Of a DNA stretch of 64,000 bases, positions 16,633-26,624 are shown piece by piece; the first letter of the stretch is position 1; every line of letters starts with the position of its first letter. A model generated the notes under the pieces. It had not been told where the DNA came from. It did no database searches and saw only the letters and a program-made list of their open reading frames with translations. The position numbers and the translations under genes were made by a program. The stretch comes from JAJXWB01 sp964634325 (lineage in GTDB: Bacteria > Pseudomonadota > Alphaproteobacteria > Rhizobiales > Beijerinckiaceae). The stretch covers positions 124,001 through 188,000 of the forward strand of contig CAZWJF010000002.1 in assembly GCA_964634325.1 (NCBI GenBank). Reading direction: 5' to 3'.

Positions 16633-19442
16633 GTTCGCTGCCGCTCGCCTTCGCTGCGCCGCTCGCTCTGCTCGGTCTGGCGAGCCTGCCGATCATCTGG
16701 ATGCTCATCCGGGTGACGCCGCCGCGTCCGCAACGCACGCCCTTTCCGCCGCTGAAGCTCATTCTCGATGTGAAGCCAAAGGACGAAACGCCTGCGCGCA
16801 CGCCATGGTGGTTGCTCGCCTTGCGGCTGGCGCTGGCGGCTGTGGCCTGCCTCGCCTTCGCCGGGCCGATCTGGAACCCGCCCGCCGGTTCGGGCGACGG
16901 ATCGGCGCCCCTGCTCGTCGCGCTCGACGACGGCTGGGCGGCTGCGCCGACATGGGACGCGCGGCAATCTTTTGCGGCGAGCGCCATCGAGGCGGCTGGA
17001 CGACGCGGCGCGCCGGTCGCGCTCGTCGCGCTCTCGGAAGGCGGGCGTCCAATCGCCCTGACGGACTCCGCGCACGCGCTCGACTTGTTGCGCGCCAAGC
17101 AGCCGCAGCCGGTGGAGCCGCCGCGCGCGACCGCGCTGGCGGCGATCGAGGCGTTCGTCGCTGCGCACAAGGACGCGCGGGCGCTCTGGCTCGCCGACGG
17201 ACTGGAAGGCGGCGGCGCGCGGGCCTTTGCGGAGCGTCTGTCGAGCCTGTTCGGCGCGTCGTTCGACATAGCCGTCGACAGCGCCGGCGTTCGCGCGCTC
17301 GCGGGCGCGCGCAATGAAGCGCAGGGGCTGGTCGTGCGTGTGTTGCGCGCCGGCGCAAACGGCCCGAATGGCGTCATCCGCGCGCTCGACATGAAGGGTC
17401 GATCGCTTGCGGAGGCGCCGTTCGATTTCGCTACGAGCGACGAAACGGAAGCGCGGATCGATCTGCCGGTCGAATTGCGCAACGAAGTCGCACGCCTCGA
17501 GATCGCCGGCGAACGTTCCGCCGGCGCGGTCGCGCTGCTCGACGACCGGTGGAAGCGTCGGCGCGTCGGATTGGTCAGCGGCGCGAGCGCCGACGTGGCG
17601 CAGCCACTGCTTGCGCCGAACTATTACCTTTCGAAAGCGCTGACGCCTTACGCCGACGTGCGGCAAGCGCGGCCGGGCGTCGCCGATCCGATCGGCGCAT
17701 TGCTCGACGACGGCGTCGATGCGCTGATCGCATCCGACATGGCGATCGCGCCGGGCCAGACGCATGATCGCATCGAAACGTTTCTCGAGAACGGCGGCGT
17801 TGTCGTGCGGTTCGCGGGCACGCGGCTCGCCGGCGCGAACGATGATCTGACGCCGGTGCGATTGCGTCGCGCAGGACGCGTGCTCGGCGGCGCGCTGTCG
17901 TGGGAGACGCCCAAGAAGCTCAGCGCCTTCGACCCTGGAAGCCCGTTCGCGGGTTTGCGGGTTCCCGACGACGTGACGGTCATGCGGCAAGTGCTGGCAG
18001 AGCCCGAGCCGGGGCTGTCGGCGCGCACATGGGCGCAGCTCGCCGACCAGACGCCGCTCGTGACCGCCGAGCGGCGCGGCAAGGGTCTGCTCGTTCTGTT
18101 TCACATCACCGCCGACACGACCTGGTCGAACTTGCCGATTTCCGGTCTTTTCCCGGAGATGCTCGCCAAGGTCGTCGCGCTCTCGGGCGCGGGCGGGGGC
18201 GCTGCGCCTTCGGAAGAGGAAATCTCCGCGACCGCGCCACAGACGGCGCAGGCGCTGGCGCCGTCGCGCATACTTGACGGCTTCGGCGCTCTTGCGACGC
18301 CGCCGCCGACAGCGCGGCCGATTCTCCCTGGTTTCTCCGGTCCGGCGAGCCTCGACCATCCGCCCGGCCTTTACGGCCCGGCCGAAGCGCTCGTGGCGGT
18401 TAACACGCTCCAGCCCGATACGAAGCTCGCGCCGGCCGATTTCGCCGGTCTCGCCGCGCGGCGCGTCCAGATCGAAAAGGCCGCGCCGCTCGATCTTCGC
18501 GCGCCGCTGATGGCTGCGGCCTTTCTTCTCTTGATTGCCGACGGCCTCGCATCGCTCTGGCTGTCGGGCGGCCTGTCATGGGTATCCGCGCGCAAGGCGA
18601 GCGCCGCGCTCGTGGCGCTGGCTGTGCTCGGCGCCGCGCCGCGGGTCGTTCCATCGGCGCAAGCGCAACAGGCGCAGCAGAAGACGGAGCCGAGCAAACG
18701 CGACATAGACGCCGCGCTCGTCACACGGCTCGCCTATGTCGTCACTGGCGATGCGCGCGCCGACGAGACAAGCCGCTCCGGGCTCGTTTCGCTGACGCGG
18801 ACGCTCGCCCAGCGGACCGCGTTGACGCCGGGCGAGCCAGTCGGCGTCGACCCGGCGCGCGACGAACTCGCTTTCTATCCGCTGCTCTATTGGCCGATCG
18901 TCGCCGCGCGTCCGCAGCCGACGCCGCTCGCCGTCCAGAAGATCGCCGCCTACATGAAGCAGGGCGGAACGGTCGTGTTCGACACGCGCGACGCGCTGAT
19001 CGCGCGCGCGGGCGGTCCGCCGTCGCCGGAATCGCTGTGGCTGCGCAAGCTGCTCGACGGCGTCGACGTGCCGGAACTGGAGCCCGTGCCGCGCGATCAC
19101 GTGGCGACGAAAACGTTTTATCTCCTCGACAATTTCGTCGGCCGCACGGTCAACGGACAAACGTGGATCGAAGCCCTGCCGCCGGAGCCGAACGACGGAC
19201 AAGCGCGGCCCGCGCGCTCTGGCGACAGCGTTTCGCCGATCATCATCGCATCCAACGATCTCGCTGCGGGATGGGCCGCCGATCGCTACGGCGAACCGCT
19301 CTACGCCCTGACGCCCGGCGGATCTCGCCAGCACGAACTGGCGTTGCGCGGCGGCGTCAATCTCGTGATGTATACGCTGACCGGCAATTACAAGGCCGAT
19401 CAGGTGCACGTGCGCGACCTCCTCAATCGGCTGGGGCATTGA
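16629..19442 (+). CDS. DUF4159 domain membrane protein with BatA-like N-terminal double-TM domain
   Basis: A 937-residue membrane protein. The N-terminus has the BatA-type arrangement: hydrophobic segment at about 5-27, a PPRPQRTPFPPLKLI linker, and a second segment at about 58-78. A VWA-like region follows (LLVALDDGWAAA), then a long periplasmic part. A further TM lies near 640-655, and the C-terminus holds DUF4159 (about 690-935: DELAFYPLLYWPIVA, MKQGGTVVFDTRDA), a glutamine-amidotransferase-like fold. It is translationally coupled to DUF58 and followed 6 bases later by the next membrane protein. Exact function unknown. Confidence 0.87.
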   Translation: MSSLPLAFAAPLALLGLASLPIIWMLIRVTPPRPQRTPFPPLKLILDVKPKDETPARTPWWLLALRLALAAVACLAFAGPIWNPPAGSGDGSAPLLVALDDGWAAAPTWDARQSFAASAIEAAGRRGAPVALVALSEGGRPIALTDSAHALDLLRAKQPQPVEPPRATALAAIEAFVAAHKDARALWLADGLEGGGARAFAERLSSLFGASFDIAVDSAGVRALAGARNEAQGLVVRVLRAGANGPNGVIRALDMKGRSLAEAPFDFATSDETEARIDLPVELRNEVARLEIAGERSAGAVALLDDRWKRRRVGLVSGASADVAQPLLAPNYYLSKALTPYADVRQARPGVADPIGALLDDGVDALIASDMAIAPGQTHDRIETFLENGGVVVRFAGTRLAGANDDLTPVRLRRAGRVLGGALSWETPKKLSAFDPGSPFAGLRVPDDVTVMRQVLAEPEPGLSARTWAQLADQTPLVTAERRGKGLLVLFHITADTTWSNLPISGLFPEMLAKVVALSGAGGGAAPSEEEISATAPQTAQALAPSRILDGFGALATPPPTARPILPGFSGPASLDHPPGLYGPAEALVAVNTLQPDTKLAPADFAGLAARRVQIEKAAPLDLRAPLMAAAFLLLIADGLASLWLSGGLSWVSARKASAALVALAVLGAAPRVVPSAQAQQAQQKTEPSKRDIDAALVTRLAYVVTGDARADETSRSGLVSLTRTLAQRTALTPGEPVGVDPARDELAFYPLLYWPIVAARPQPTPLAVQKIAAYMKQGGTVVFDTRDALIARAGGPPSPESLWLRKLLDGVDVPELEPVPRDHVATKTFYLLDNFVGRTVNGQTWIEALPPEPNDGQARPARSGDSVSPIIIASNDLAAGWAADRYGEPLYALTPGGSRQHELALRGGVNLVMYTLTGNYKADQVHVRDLLNRLGH

Positions 19443-19448
19443 TCGCGC

Positions 19449-21542
19449 ATGAGCGAATACAGCCTCTCCTTCTCGCCGCTGGTCGCGCCGTGGCTCATGA
19501 TCGCGCTCGGCGTCGCCGGCGCGGTCGTCGTGGCGCTCGCCGTTCTGGCGCGCCGGCCCGGCGCCTGGTTGCGCGCTCTCGGGATCGCGCTGATGTTGCT
19601 TGCGCTCGGCGATCCCTCATTCGTGCGCGAAGACCGCGAGCCGCTGAAGGATACGGTGGCTCTGGTGCTCGACACGAGCGGGAGCCAGACGATCGCCGAG
19701 CGGCCGAAGCAGCTTGCCGCCGTGCGCGCCGAACTCGAAAGGCGCTTCGCATCGCTCGGCTATGTCGATCTGCGCGTGATCGAAAGCGGTCGGACGGAAG
19801 GCGAGGCCGACGGAACGAAATTGTTTTCCGCGCTGGCGGCGGGGCTTGCCGATACGCCGCCTGAACGGCTCGGTGCGGTGATCATGGCGACCGATGGCGT
19901 CGTGCACGATGTCCCTGAGGACGTCGCGCATCTCGGCTTCAAGGCGCCGCTGCATGTTCTGGTGACCGGACACGAAGGCGAGCGTGATCGCCGCATCGAA
20001 CTCGTCGAGGCGCCGCGCTTCGGGATCGTGGGCAAGACACTGACGCTTCAGGCGCGCGTCGTCGATTCGAGCGTCGGCGGACTGGCGCAGGTGCGCGTGC
20101 GTCGCGACGGTCAGGAATTTGCGACATTGCGCGCGCCGCCGGGAGAGATTTTGAGAATCCCGGTGCGCATCGAACACGGAGGGCCGAACGTCGTCGAAAT
20201 CGAGGTCGATCCGGTTCCGGGCGAACTGACCGACATCAACAACAAGGCGGTCGTAACCATCGACGGCGTCCGCGACAAACTCAAGGTGCTGCTCGTCTCA
20301 GGCGAACCGCACGCCGGCGAACGGATGTGGCGCAATATTCTGCGCGCCGACGCCAATGTCGAACTCGTGCATTTCACCATTCTGCGTCCGCCGGAAAAGC
20401 AGGATGGAACGCCGATCGGCGAATTGTCGCTGATCGCCTTTCCGACCGCCGATCTGTTTGGGCGCAAGATCAAGGATTTCGACCTCATCATCTTCGACCG
20501 CTATTCCAACCAGAGCGTGTTGCCGTCGATCTATCTCGACAACATCGTGCGCTACGTGCGCGAAGGCGGCGCTTTGCTGATCGCCGCCGGGCCGGATTTC
20601 TCGTCGACAGCCGGCATCTATTTCTCGCCGCTCGGCCGTATCGCTCCGGGCAAACCGGACGGCGATCTCGTCGAACAACCGTTTCGCGCGCGCGTTTCCG
20701 AACTCGGCAAGAAGCATCCGGTGACGCGCGGCTTGCCGGGCGCAGATGCGCAGCCGCCGCGCTGGGGCGAATGGTTCAGGCAGGTGAACGTGGAAGCCAC
20801 GCGCGGGCAGAGCATTCTGACCGGCGCGAACGACAAGCCGCTTTTGATGCTCTCGCGCGAAGAGAAGGGACGCGTCGCGGAATTGCTCAGCGATCAGATG
20901 TGGCTGTGGGCGCGCGGTTATCAGGGCGGCGGGCCCTATCTCGAAATCCTGCGGCGGCTCGCGCACTGGTTGATGAAGGAGCCCGATCTCGAAGAAGAGA
21001 CCTTGCGGGCGACCGCGCACGGCCGACGATTGAGCATCGAGCGCCAGACGCTGAGGGACGCCGTCGAGCCGGCCACCGTCGTCGCGCCGTCGGGCGCGAC
21101 CGCGCAGGTCGACCTCGCTGCGGCTGAGCCCGGCCTTGCGCGCGGAGCCTACGAGGCGCGCGAACTCGGGCTCTACAAGGTGACCGAAGGAAAGCTCACC
21201 GCGCTGGTCAACGTGGGGCCGGCCAACCCGCGCGAGTTTCAGGATGTGCTCTCGACGACGGATCGGCTGGCCGCGATCGCACAGGCGAGCGGCGGCACGA
21301 TCCGCCGCATCGCCGCCGACGAGGGTCGCGACGCGAGCAGCGCGACGACCTTGCCGCGGATCGCCGCTGTCGGCGCAGGATCGATCGCAGGCGGCGCGGA
21401 CTGGATCGGCGTGCGCCGCACAGGCGCGCATGTCGTGAAAGGCGTCGGCGTCGCGCCGCTGGCGCTCGGGCTCAGCGGGCTCGCGGCGCTGCTGGCGGCG
21501 TTCGTCGTCGCCTGGCTCGTCGAAGGCCGCCGCGCAGCGTGA
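19449..21542 (+). CDS. Large membrane protein of the MoxR cluster (VWA-like and amidotransferase-like regions)
   Basis: A 697-residue protein with two N-terminal TM segments (about 13-34 and 41-57) and one C-terminal TM (about 670-692). Residues about 68-190 resemble a VWA fold with VALVLDTSGSQT (DTSGS metal site). The middle region is periplasmic beta-rich, followed by a class I glutamine-amidotransferase-like segment (ILRADANVELVHF, FDLIIFDRYSNQSVLP). It completes the moxR-DUF58-DUF4159 operon. Such operons likely build a membrane complex with MIDAS-type binding sites; substrate unknown. Confidence 0.8.
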   Translation: MSEYSLSFSPLVAPWLMIALGVAGAVVVALAVLARRPGAWLRALGIALMLLALGDPSFVREDREPLKDTVALVLDTSGSQTIAERPKQLAAVRAELERRFASLGYVDLRVIESGRTEGEADGTKLFSALAAGLADTPPERLGAVIMATDGVVHDVPEDVAHLGFKAPLHVLVTGHEGERDRRIELVEAPRFGIVGKTLTLQARVVDSSVGGLAQVRVRRDGQEFATLRAPPGEILRIPVRIEHGGPNVVEIEVDPVPGELTDINNKAVVTIDGVRDKLKVLLVSGEPHAGERMWRNILRADANVELVHFTILRPPEKQDGTPIGELSLIAFPTADLFGRKIKDFDLIIFDRYSNQSVLPSIYLDNIVRYVREGGALLIAAGPDFSSTAGIYFSPLGRIAPGKPDGDLVEQPFRARVSELGKKHPVTRGLPGADAQPPRWGEWFRQVNVEATRGQSILTGANDKPLLMLSREEKGRVAELLSDQMWLWARGYQGGGPYLEILRRLAHWLMKEPDLEEETLRATAHGRRLSIERQTLRDAVEPATVVAPSGATAQVDLAAAEPGLARGAYEARELGLYKVTEGKLTALVNVGPANPREFQDVLSTTDRLAAIAQASGGTIRRIAADEGRDASSATTLPRIAAVGAGSIAGGADWIGVRRTGAHVVKGVGVAPLALGLSGLAALLAAFVVAWLVEGRRAA

Positions 21543-21645
21543 CCGACGCGGATGGTTGCGGGTTAGGCTTAACAGATCGCTTTCGTTGTTTCGGCGCCGT
21601 CGCGCGTCGATATTGCCCGCATCCTGATTGCGGGGGAAATTCGCC

Positions 21646-22482
21646 ATGGGCGTTTCGACCAAGATTCTGCCGAAAGACATTCTGGATTCGATCAAGCGGA
21701 GCAGGCCCGTCTACACTCTCGGTCGCCGCATGCGGTTCGCACTCGGAACGCGGCTCGGCGCTCGCCCGGTGCCGGGCCTGTCCGGGCGCGCGCACTACAA
21801 CGACTTCATGTTGTCGTCGACCGAGCCCGGCCACGTCGAAAGCTATCGACGCGGCGCGCTCGAAGTCGTGGAAATTCTCGAACGGTCGTTGAAGGAATGT
21901 GGCCGCGACTGGAGCTCGATCGAAGCATGTCTCGAAGTCGGCTGCGGTTACGGCCGCATCGTGCGGGAGTTGCGCGAACGCATTCCGGCGGCGCGCATTC
22001 ATGTAACCGACGTGATCGAGGAGGGTGCAAGATTCACGGCGGCCGAATTCGGCGCGCGCGCCATTCCGGTCATCGAGGAATCCGCCAATGCGATGGCCGG
22101 TTCGTTCGATCTCGTCTACCTGCTGTCGGTCTATACGCACTTGCGGCGCGATCTCGTCGAACGCAATCTCGCGGCGGTCTCAAAATCGCTGAAGAAAGGC
22201 GGCGTGCTGGTGTTCACGACGCACGGCCAGGGCTCCGCCGAGACCGCCGAGCGGTATGACCAATACTGGCTCGACAAGCGAAGCGTGCTCGCGGGCATGG
22301 CCGCGGATGGATATTATTACGAGCGCTATCCCTATTATTACGACGAATACGGGCTGACGTGGTTCACCCAGAAGGCGATGCGCGATCTGGCCTCGCGGAT
22401 CGCGCCGCAGCTCGAACTCGTCTCCTACCGCCCGATGGGCGCGGGCGGACATCAGGACGTCTTCGTCTATCGCAAGCGCTGA
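21646..22482 (+). CDS. Class I SAM-dependent methyltransferase
   Basis: A 278-residue methyltransferase. Motif I is CLEVGCGYGRIVREL at about residues 97-111, followed by VTDVIEEGARFTAAEF (motif II region) and LVYLLSVYTHLRRDLVERNLAAVSKSLKKGGVLVFTTHG (motifs IV-V). The N-terminal 90 residues are not catalytic and may set the acceptor. Tyr-rich YYYERYPYYYDEYGL near 225-240 is unusual. The start is supported by a CGGGGGA site upstream. Substrate cannot be predicted; glycan or lipid methylation is plausible. Confidence 0.85.
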   Translation: MGVSTKILPKDILDSIKRSRPVYTLGRRMRFALGTRLGARPVPGLSGRAHYNDFMLSSTEPGHVESYRRGALEVVEILERSLKECGRDWSSIEACLEVGCGYGRIVRELRERIPAARIHVTDVIEEGARFTAAEFGARAIPVIEESANAMAGSFDLVYLLSVYTHLRRDLVERNLAAVSKSLKKGGVLVFTTHGQGSAETAERYDQYWLDKRSVLAGMAADGYYYERYPYYYDEYGLTWFTQKAMRDLASRIAPQLELVSYRPMGAGGHQDVFVYRKR

Positions 22483-22489
22483 CCCGCGC

Positions 22490-23917
22490 TCAGCGATCCG
22501 GCCCGGAGAAGGCGATCCGCATCATGTTGGTCGCGCCCGGCGTTCCGAAAGGAACGCCGGCGATGATGATCACGCGGTCGCCGTCTTCGGAGAAGCCTTC
22601 GCGATTGGAGAACTTGCACGCGCGCCGCGCCATGTCGTCGATGTCGCTCGCGTCCTTCGTCACGATGGCGTGCACGCCCCACACCAGGGCGAGGCGTCGC
22701 GCCGTGTCGCGGTTCGGCGTCAGCGCGAGGATCGGCGGCTGCGGCCGTTCGCGCGCGATACGGAAGGCCGTCGAGCCCGACGCCGTCCAGGCGCAGATCG
22801 CCTTGAGGTCGAGCGTTTCGGCGACGTCGCGGGCGGCGACTGCGATCGCATCCGCGCCCGACGGATCCGGCGCCGCGCCGCGCTGGCCGGCGATCACCGC
22901 GCGATAGACCGAGTCCGTCTCCACTTCCTCAGCGATGCGGTTCATGGTCGCCACCGCTTCGACCGGGTATTGGCCGGCGGCGCTTTCCGCCGACAGCATC
23001 ACGGCGTCCGCGCCTTCGAACACCGCGGTCGCCACGTCGGACACTTCCGCGCGGGTCGGCACGGGCGCCAGGATCATCGACTCCAGCATTTGCGTCGCGA
23101 CCACGACCGGCTTGCCGACGCGGCGCGTCATGCGGGTGATGCGCTTCTGCAGGCCTGGCACTTTTTCGAGCGGCATCTCGACGCCGAGATCGCCGCGCGC
23201 GACCATCAGAGCGTCCGACAGTTCGATGATCTCGGCCAGACGCGAGATCGCCTGCGGCTTCTCGATCTTCGCCATGACCAGCGCGCGGCCGCGCGCGATT
23301 TTCCGCACCTCGGCCACGTCCTCGGGGCGCTGCACGAAAGAAATCGCCACCCAGTCGACGCCGGCGTTGAGGCCCGCCTCGAGATCGGAGCGATCCTTCT
23401 CGGTCATGGCGGAGACCGGAATTTCGGTATTGGGCAGGCTCACGCCCTTGCGGTTGGAGATCTTGCCGGCGACGTCGACGATCGCGCGGGCGTGCATGGC
23501 CGAGGCCTCGACGACATGCAGGCGCACCTTGCCGTCGTCGATCAGCACGACGTGACCGGGCTCGAGCGCTTTCAGGATTTCGGGGTGCGGCAACTGGACG
23601 CGCCGCGCGTCGCCCGGCGTCGGGTCGGCGTCGAGCGTGAACTCATCGCCTTTCTTCAGAACGACAGAGCCTTCGGCGAAGGCGCCGATGCGCAGCTTGG
23701 GGCCCTGCAGATCGATGAGGATGCCAATCGGTCGGCCGACCTCCTGCTCCACGTCGCGGATCATGGCTATGCGTTCGCGCATGCCGGCGTGATCGGCATG
23801 GCTCATGTTGATCCGGAAAACGTCGGCGCCAGCGTGATGCAGGGCTGCGATCGTCGCCTTGTCGGCGGAGGCGGGGCCCAGCGTCGCCAGGATTTTGCAC
23901 CGGCGCAATCGTCTCAT
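22490..23917 (-). CDS. pyk: Pyruvate kinase
   Basis: Converts phosphoenolpyruvate and ADP to pyruvate and ATP. The N-terminus CKILATLGPAS is the family start, and the active-site signature MVARGDLGVEMPLEKVPGLQK and MLESM segment are present. The C-terminal allosteric domain is complete (AFRIARERPQPPILALTPNRDTARRLALVWGV). Full length at 475 residues. It is convergent with the methyltransferase gene, 7 bases apart, and lies 17 bases downstream of the DUF1036 gene. The start is assigned from the first methionine of the conserved N-terminus. Confidence 0.96.
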   Translation of the reverse strand: MRRLRRCKILATLGPASADKATIAALHHAGADVFRINMSHADHAGMRERIAMIRDVEQEVGRPIGILIDLQGPKLRIGAFAEGSVVLKKGDEFTLDADPTPGDARRVQLPHPEILKALEPGHVVLIDDGKVRLHVVEASAMHARAIVDVAGKISNRKGVSLPNTEIPVSAMTEKDRSDLEAGLNAGVDWVAISFVQRPEDVAEVRKIARGRALVMAKIEKPQAISRLAEIIELSDALMVARGDLGVEMPLEKVPGLQKRITRMTRRVGKPVVVATQMLESMILAPVPTRAEVSDVATAVFEGADAVMLSAESAAGQYPVEAVATMNRIAEEVETDSVYRAVIAGQRGAAPDPSGADAIAVAARDVAETLDLKAICAWTASGSTAFRIARERPQPPILALTPNRDTARRLALVWGVHAIVTKDASDIDDMARRACKFSNREGFSEDGDRVIIIAGVPFGTPGATNMMRIAFSGPDR

Positions 23918-23934
23918 GTCGCTCTATCGTCCTG

Positions 23935-24345
23935 TCATTGGCGCGTCTGGCCGGGATCGGTCAGCTGAACGGTCCAGCTGCGGGCGTCCTTGCCAGTGTC
24001 GATCTCGAAGAAGCCCGTGCGGTCGAACCCGCGCACGTAGCAATTGTCGCGGCCGTCGATTTTGAATTCGCGGTCGCGGGTGCACATGAACGCCTTGCCC
24101 TTCCACTCGCCGCCTTTTTCGTCCATCGCGTAGACGTAGTAAAATTCCGCGGCGAGGGGCCCGCGCAGCAGCGTCTCGCAGGCGCTGGGCTTCAGATTCC
24201 ACCAGCCTTCGCTCACCCAGTTGTCGCCGTCTGTGTAAGCCATGGCGACGCTCACGCGGTTGATCGTGTTGTTGCACAGGCGAAAGTCCGCGTGCGCCGG
24301 CGTGGCGACGGCGAGCAGGGCGGCGAGTCCAAGAAATCGAATCAT
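23935..24345 (-). CDS. DUF1036 domain-containing exported protein
   Basis: A 136-residue secreted protein with signal peptide MIRFLGLAALLAVATPAHA. The DUF1036 core begins FRLCNNTINRVSVAMAYTDGDNWVSEGWW and contains YYVYAMDEKGGEWKGKAFMC. Four cysteines could form two periplasmic disulfides. Function unknown. It sits directly upstream of pyk on the same strand; as far as I recall DUF1036 genes beside pyk and N-formylglutamate amidohydrolase are common in Rhizobiales. Confidence 0.87.
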   Translation of the reverse strand: MIRFLGLAALLAVATPAHADFRLCNNTINRVSVAMAYTDGDNWVSEGWWNLKPSACETLLRGPLAAEFYYVYAMDEKGGEWKGKAFMCTRDREFKIDGRDNCYVRGFDRTGFFEIDTGKDARSWTVQLTDPGQTRQ

Positions 24346-24482
24346 CGCTTCGGTCTGAATGGCGGAAAGAGACGAAGGACGCGTGACGCAGGAATCCGCC
24401 GGATTCGCGGCGTGGAACGGAAATACGAGGCGGAGGGGCTCTTATCCATTGATTTGCCGGCCTTGTCGAGCCCCGTCGGAGT

Positions 24483-25772
24483 TCAGGGGCCGGTCAGGAT
24501 CGCCCTGAGGTCGTTGACGTTGGTGAGGGTCGGGCCGGGGGTCAGCAGGTCGCCGAGGCGCTCGAAGAAGCCGGTTGAATCATTGTCGGCGAGCATGGCG
24601 GCGGGGTCGAGACCGAGCGCGCGCGCCCGCGCCAGCGTCGTGGCGTCGACGAAAGCGCCTGCCGGATCGCTCGCCGCGCCGCCGCCGCCGTCGGTGCCGT
24701 CCGTGTCGCCCGCGACCGCGCTGATCCCCGCCGCGCCGTCCAGCGCGAGAGCCAGCGCCAGCGCATATTCCTGATTGGGGCCGCCGCGCCCGCCGCCGCG
24801 GATCGTGACGGTCAATTCGCCGCCTGAGAGAATGGCGGCGCGGCGGCCCTGGCCCGCGAGTTCCCGCGCCATGGCCGCGTGGGCGCAAGCGACGTCGCGC
24901 GCCTCGCCTTCAACATCGGGACCGAGGTCGACGATTTCGTAGCCCGCCTGCGCTGCGGCCCGCGCGGCGGCGGCGAGCGCATCTGCCGGCCGCGCGACGA
25001 TTTCGTAAGCCGAGCCGGCGAACACGGGATCGCCGGGCTTCGGCGTCTCCATGGCGGGATCGTCGAGCAGGGCCTTCGCGCTCGCCGGCAGGTCGATGCC
25101 GTACTTGGCGAAGATCGCTCTTGCGTCCGCAAGCGTCGTCGGATCGGGGACGGTCGGACCGGACGCAATGGCGGAGGGGTCGTCGCCGGGCACGTCGGAT
25201 ATGGCGAGGCTGACGAGACGAGCCGGTCGGGCGAGCGCCGCCAGCCTTCCGCCCTTGATGCGCGAGAGATGCTTGCGGACGCAGTTGATCTCGCCGATGA
25301 CCGCGCCCGACCGCAAGAGCGCCCTGGTGATCCCCTGCTTTTCGGCGAGCGTGAGGGCGCCTGCCGGGGCGATCCAGTTGGCCGAACCGCCGCCGGACAG
25401 AAGCGCGAGCACGAGGTCGTCCGGCCCGGCGGCGCGCGCAAACGCGAGGATGCGCGCGGTCGCGTCGATCCCGTTCTGGTCAGGCACCGGATGGCCGGCT
25501 TCGAGGACGGGGACGACGCGCGTCGCACAGCCGTAGCCCTGGCGGGCGACGCCGAGACCCGTCAGCCGATCCGCCGGCAGGCCGAGCTCATCGAGGTAAT
25601 GCGCTTCGGCGGCGGCGATCATCGAGCCGGCCGCCTTGCCGGCGCCAAGCAGCACGACGCGGCCCTTCGGCGGCGCCGGCAGATGGTTTGCGAGGCGGCC
25701 AGCCGGATGGGCGGCGGCGACGGCGGCGTCGAAGATCGCGCGAAGCGTCGCGCGGCCGTTGGCGTCAGTCAT
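24483..25772 (-). CDS. Glycerate 2-kinase, MOFRL family (GckA/TtuD-like)
   Basis: Cytosolic kinase converting glycerate and ATP to 2-phosphoglycerate. The N-terminal DUF4147 domain has VVLLGAGKAAGSMIAAAE and LVLALLSGGGSANWIAPAG; the C-terminal MOFRL domain has ILSGGELTVTIRG, GGPNQEYALALAL and DTDGTDGGGGAASDPAGA. About 429 residues from MTDANGR, which matches usual family starts; 25796 (ATG) is an alternative. Members are sometimes labelled hydroxypyruvate reductase, but the MOFRL fold is a kinase. In serine-cycle methylotrophs this enzyme feeds C1 carbon into 2-phosphoglycerate, but nothing here proves methylotrophy. Confidence 0.9.
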   Translation of the reverse strand: MTDANGRATLRAIFDAAVAAAHPAGRLANHLPAPPKGRVVLLGAGKAAGSMIAAAEAHYLDELGLPADRLTGLGVARQGYGCATRVVPVLEAGHPVPDQNGIDATARILAFARAAGPDDLVLALLSGGGSANWIAPAGALTLAEKQGITRALLRSGAVIGEINCVRKHLSRIKGGRLAALARPARLVSLAISDVPGDDPSAIASGPTVPDPTTLADARAIFAKYGIDLPASAKALLDDPAMETPKPGDPVFAGSAYEIVARPADALAAAARAAAQAGYEIVDLGPDVEGEARDVACAHAAMARELAGQGRRAAILSGGELTVTIRGGGRGGPNQEYALALALALDGAAGISAVAGDTDGTDGGGGAASDPAGAFVDATTLARARALGLDPAAMLADNDSTGFFERLGDLLTPGPTLTNVNDLRAILTGP

Positions 25773-25837
25773 GCGCGCGAGATTGGCGCCGGCCATGGCG
25801 ACTTGCAACGCGACGACGCTTGCGGCACTTGGACCGC

Positions 25838-26614
25838 ATGGCCGATTTCGAACCCGTCGAACATATCGAAGGACCGGCGGACGCCGGGCTTCTGCTGGTC
25901 TGCGACCACGCCTCCAACGCTCTTCCGCCCGAATACGGCTCGCTCGGTCTCGGGGCGGAGGCGTTCGAGCGGCACATCGCCTATGACATCGGCGCGGCGG
26001 GCGTGACGCGGCGGCTGGCGAAGCTGCTCGACGCGCCGGCGGTGCTGTCGCGATTTTCGCGCCTGCTGATCGATCCCAATCGCGGCGCCGACGATCCGAC
26101 GCTGGTCATGCGCATCTCCGACGGCGCGCTCATTCCCGGCAATGCGCGCATCGACGCCGCGGAGATCGCGAAACGGCGCGAAAAATTCTGGCGACCCTAT
26201 CGCGACGCCGCCATCGCGGAGGTGGAGCGCATGACGGCGAGCGGCAAGATTCCCTCGGTCGTCTCGATCCATTCGTTCACGCCGGTGTGGAAGGGCGCGC
26301 CGCGACCCTGGCACGTCGCGTTGCTGTGGGATTGCGATCCGCGCCTCGCCAAGCCGCTGATCGCCGGCCTCGCGGGAGCGGGCGATCTCGTCGTCGGCGA
26401 CAACGAGCCTTACGACGGCGCGCTCAACGGCGATACGATGTACGAACTGGGCACGTCGCGCGGCCTGCCGCATGCGCTGTTCGAAATCCGGCAGGACCTG
26501 ATCGCCGACGACAAGGGTCAGGACGAGTGGGCGCAGCGCATCGCGCAGGAGCTGAAGCCCGTGCTGGCCGACCCGTCCGTCCATCGCGTCGAACTGCATC
26601 CCACGCGGTCGTGA
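25838..26614 (+). CDS. N-formylglutamate amidohydrolase family protein
   Basis: A 258-residue hydrolase of the HutG-like (FGase) family, releasing formate or an acyl group from N-acylated glutamate-type substrates. Key segments are LLLVCDHASNALPPEYGSLGL near the N-terminus (metal-binding His), RLLIDPNRGADDPTLVMRISDGALIPGN, and IHSFTPVWKGAPRPWHVALLWD. It starts at MADFEPVEHI, 65 bases from the divergent glycerate kinase. Specificity inside the family is uncertain; no hut genes are nearby. Confidence 0.88.
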   Translation: MADFEPVEHIEGPADAGLLLVCDHASNALPPEYGSLGLGAEAFERHIAYDIGAAGVTRRLAKLLDAPAVLSRFSRLLIDPNRGADDPTLVMRISDGALIPGNARIDAAEIAKRREKFWRPYRDAAIAEVERMTASGKIPSVVSIHSFTPVWKGAPRPWHVALLWDCDPRLAKPLIAGLAGAGDLVVGDNEPYDGALNGDTMYELGTSRGLPHALFEIRQDLIADDKGQDEWAQRIAQELKPVLADPSVHRVELHPTRS

Positions 26615-26624
26615 GACGAACCGA

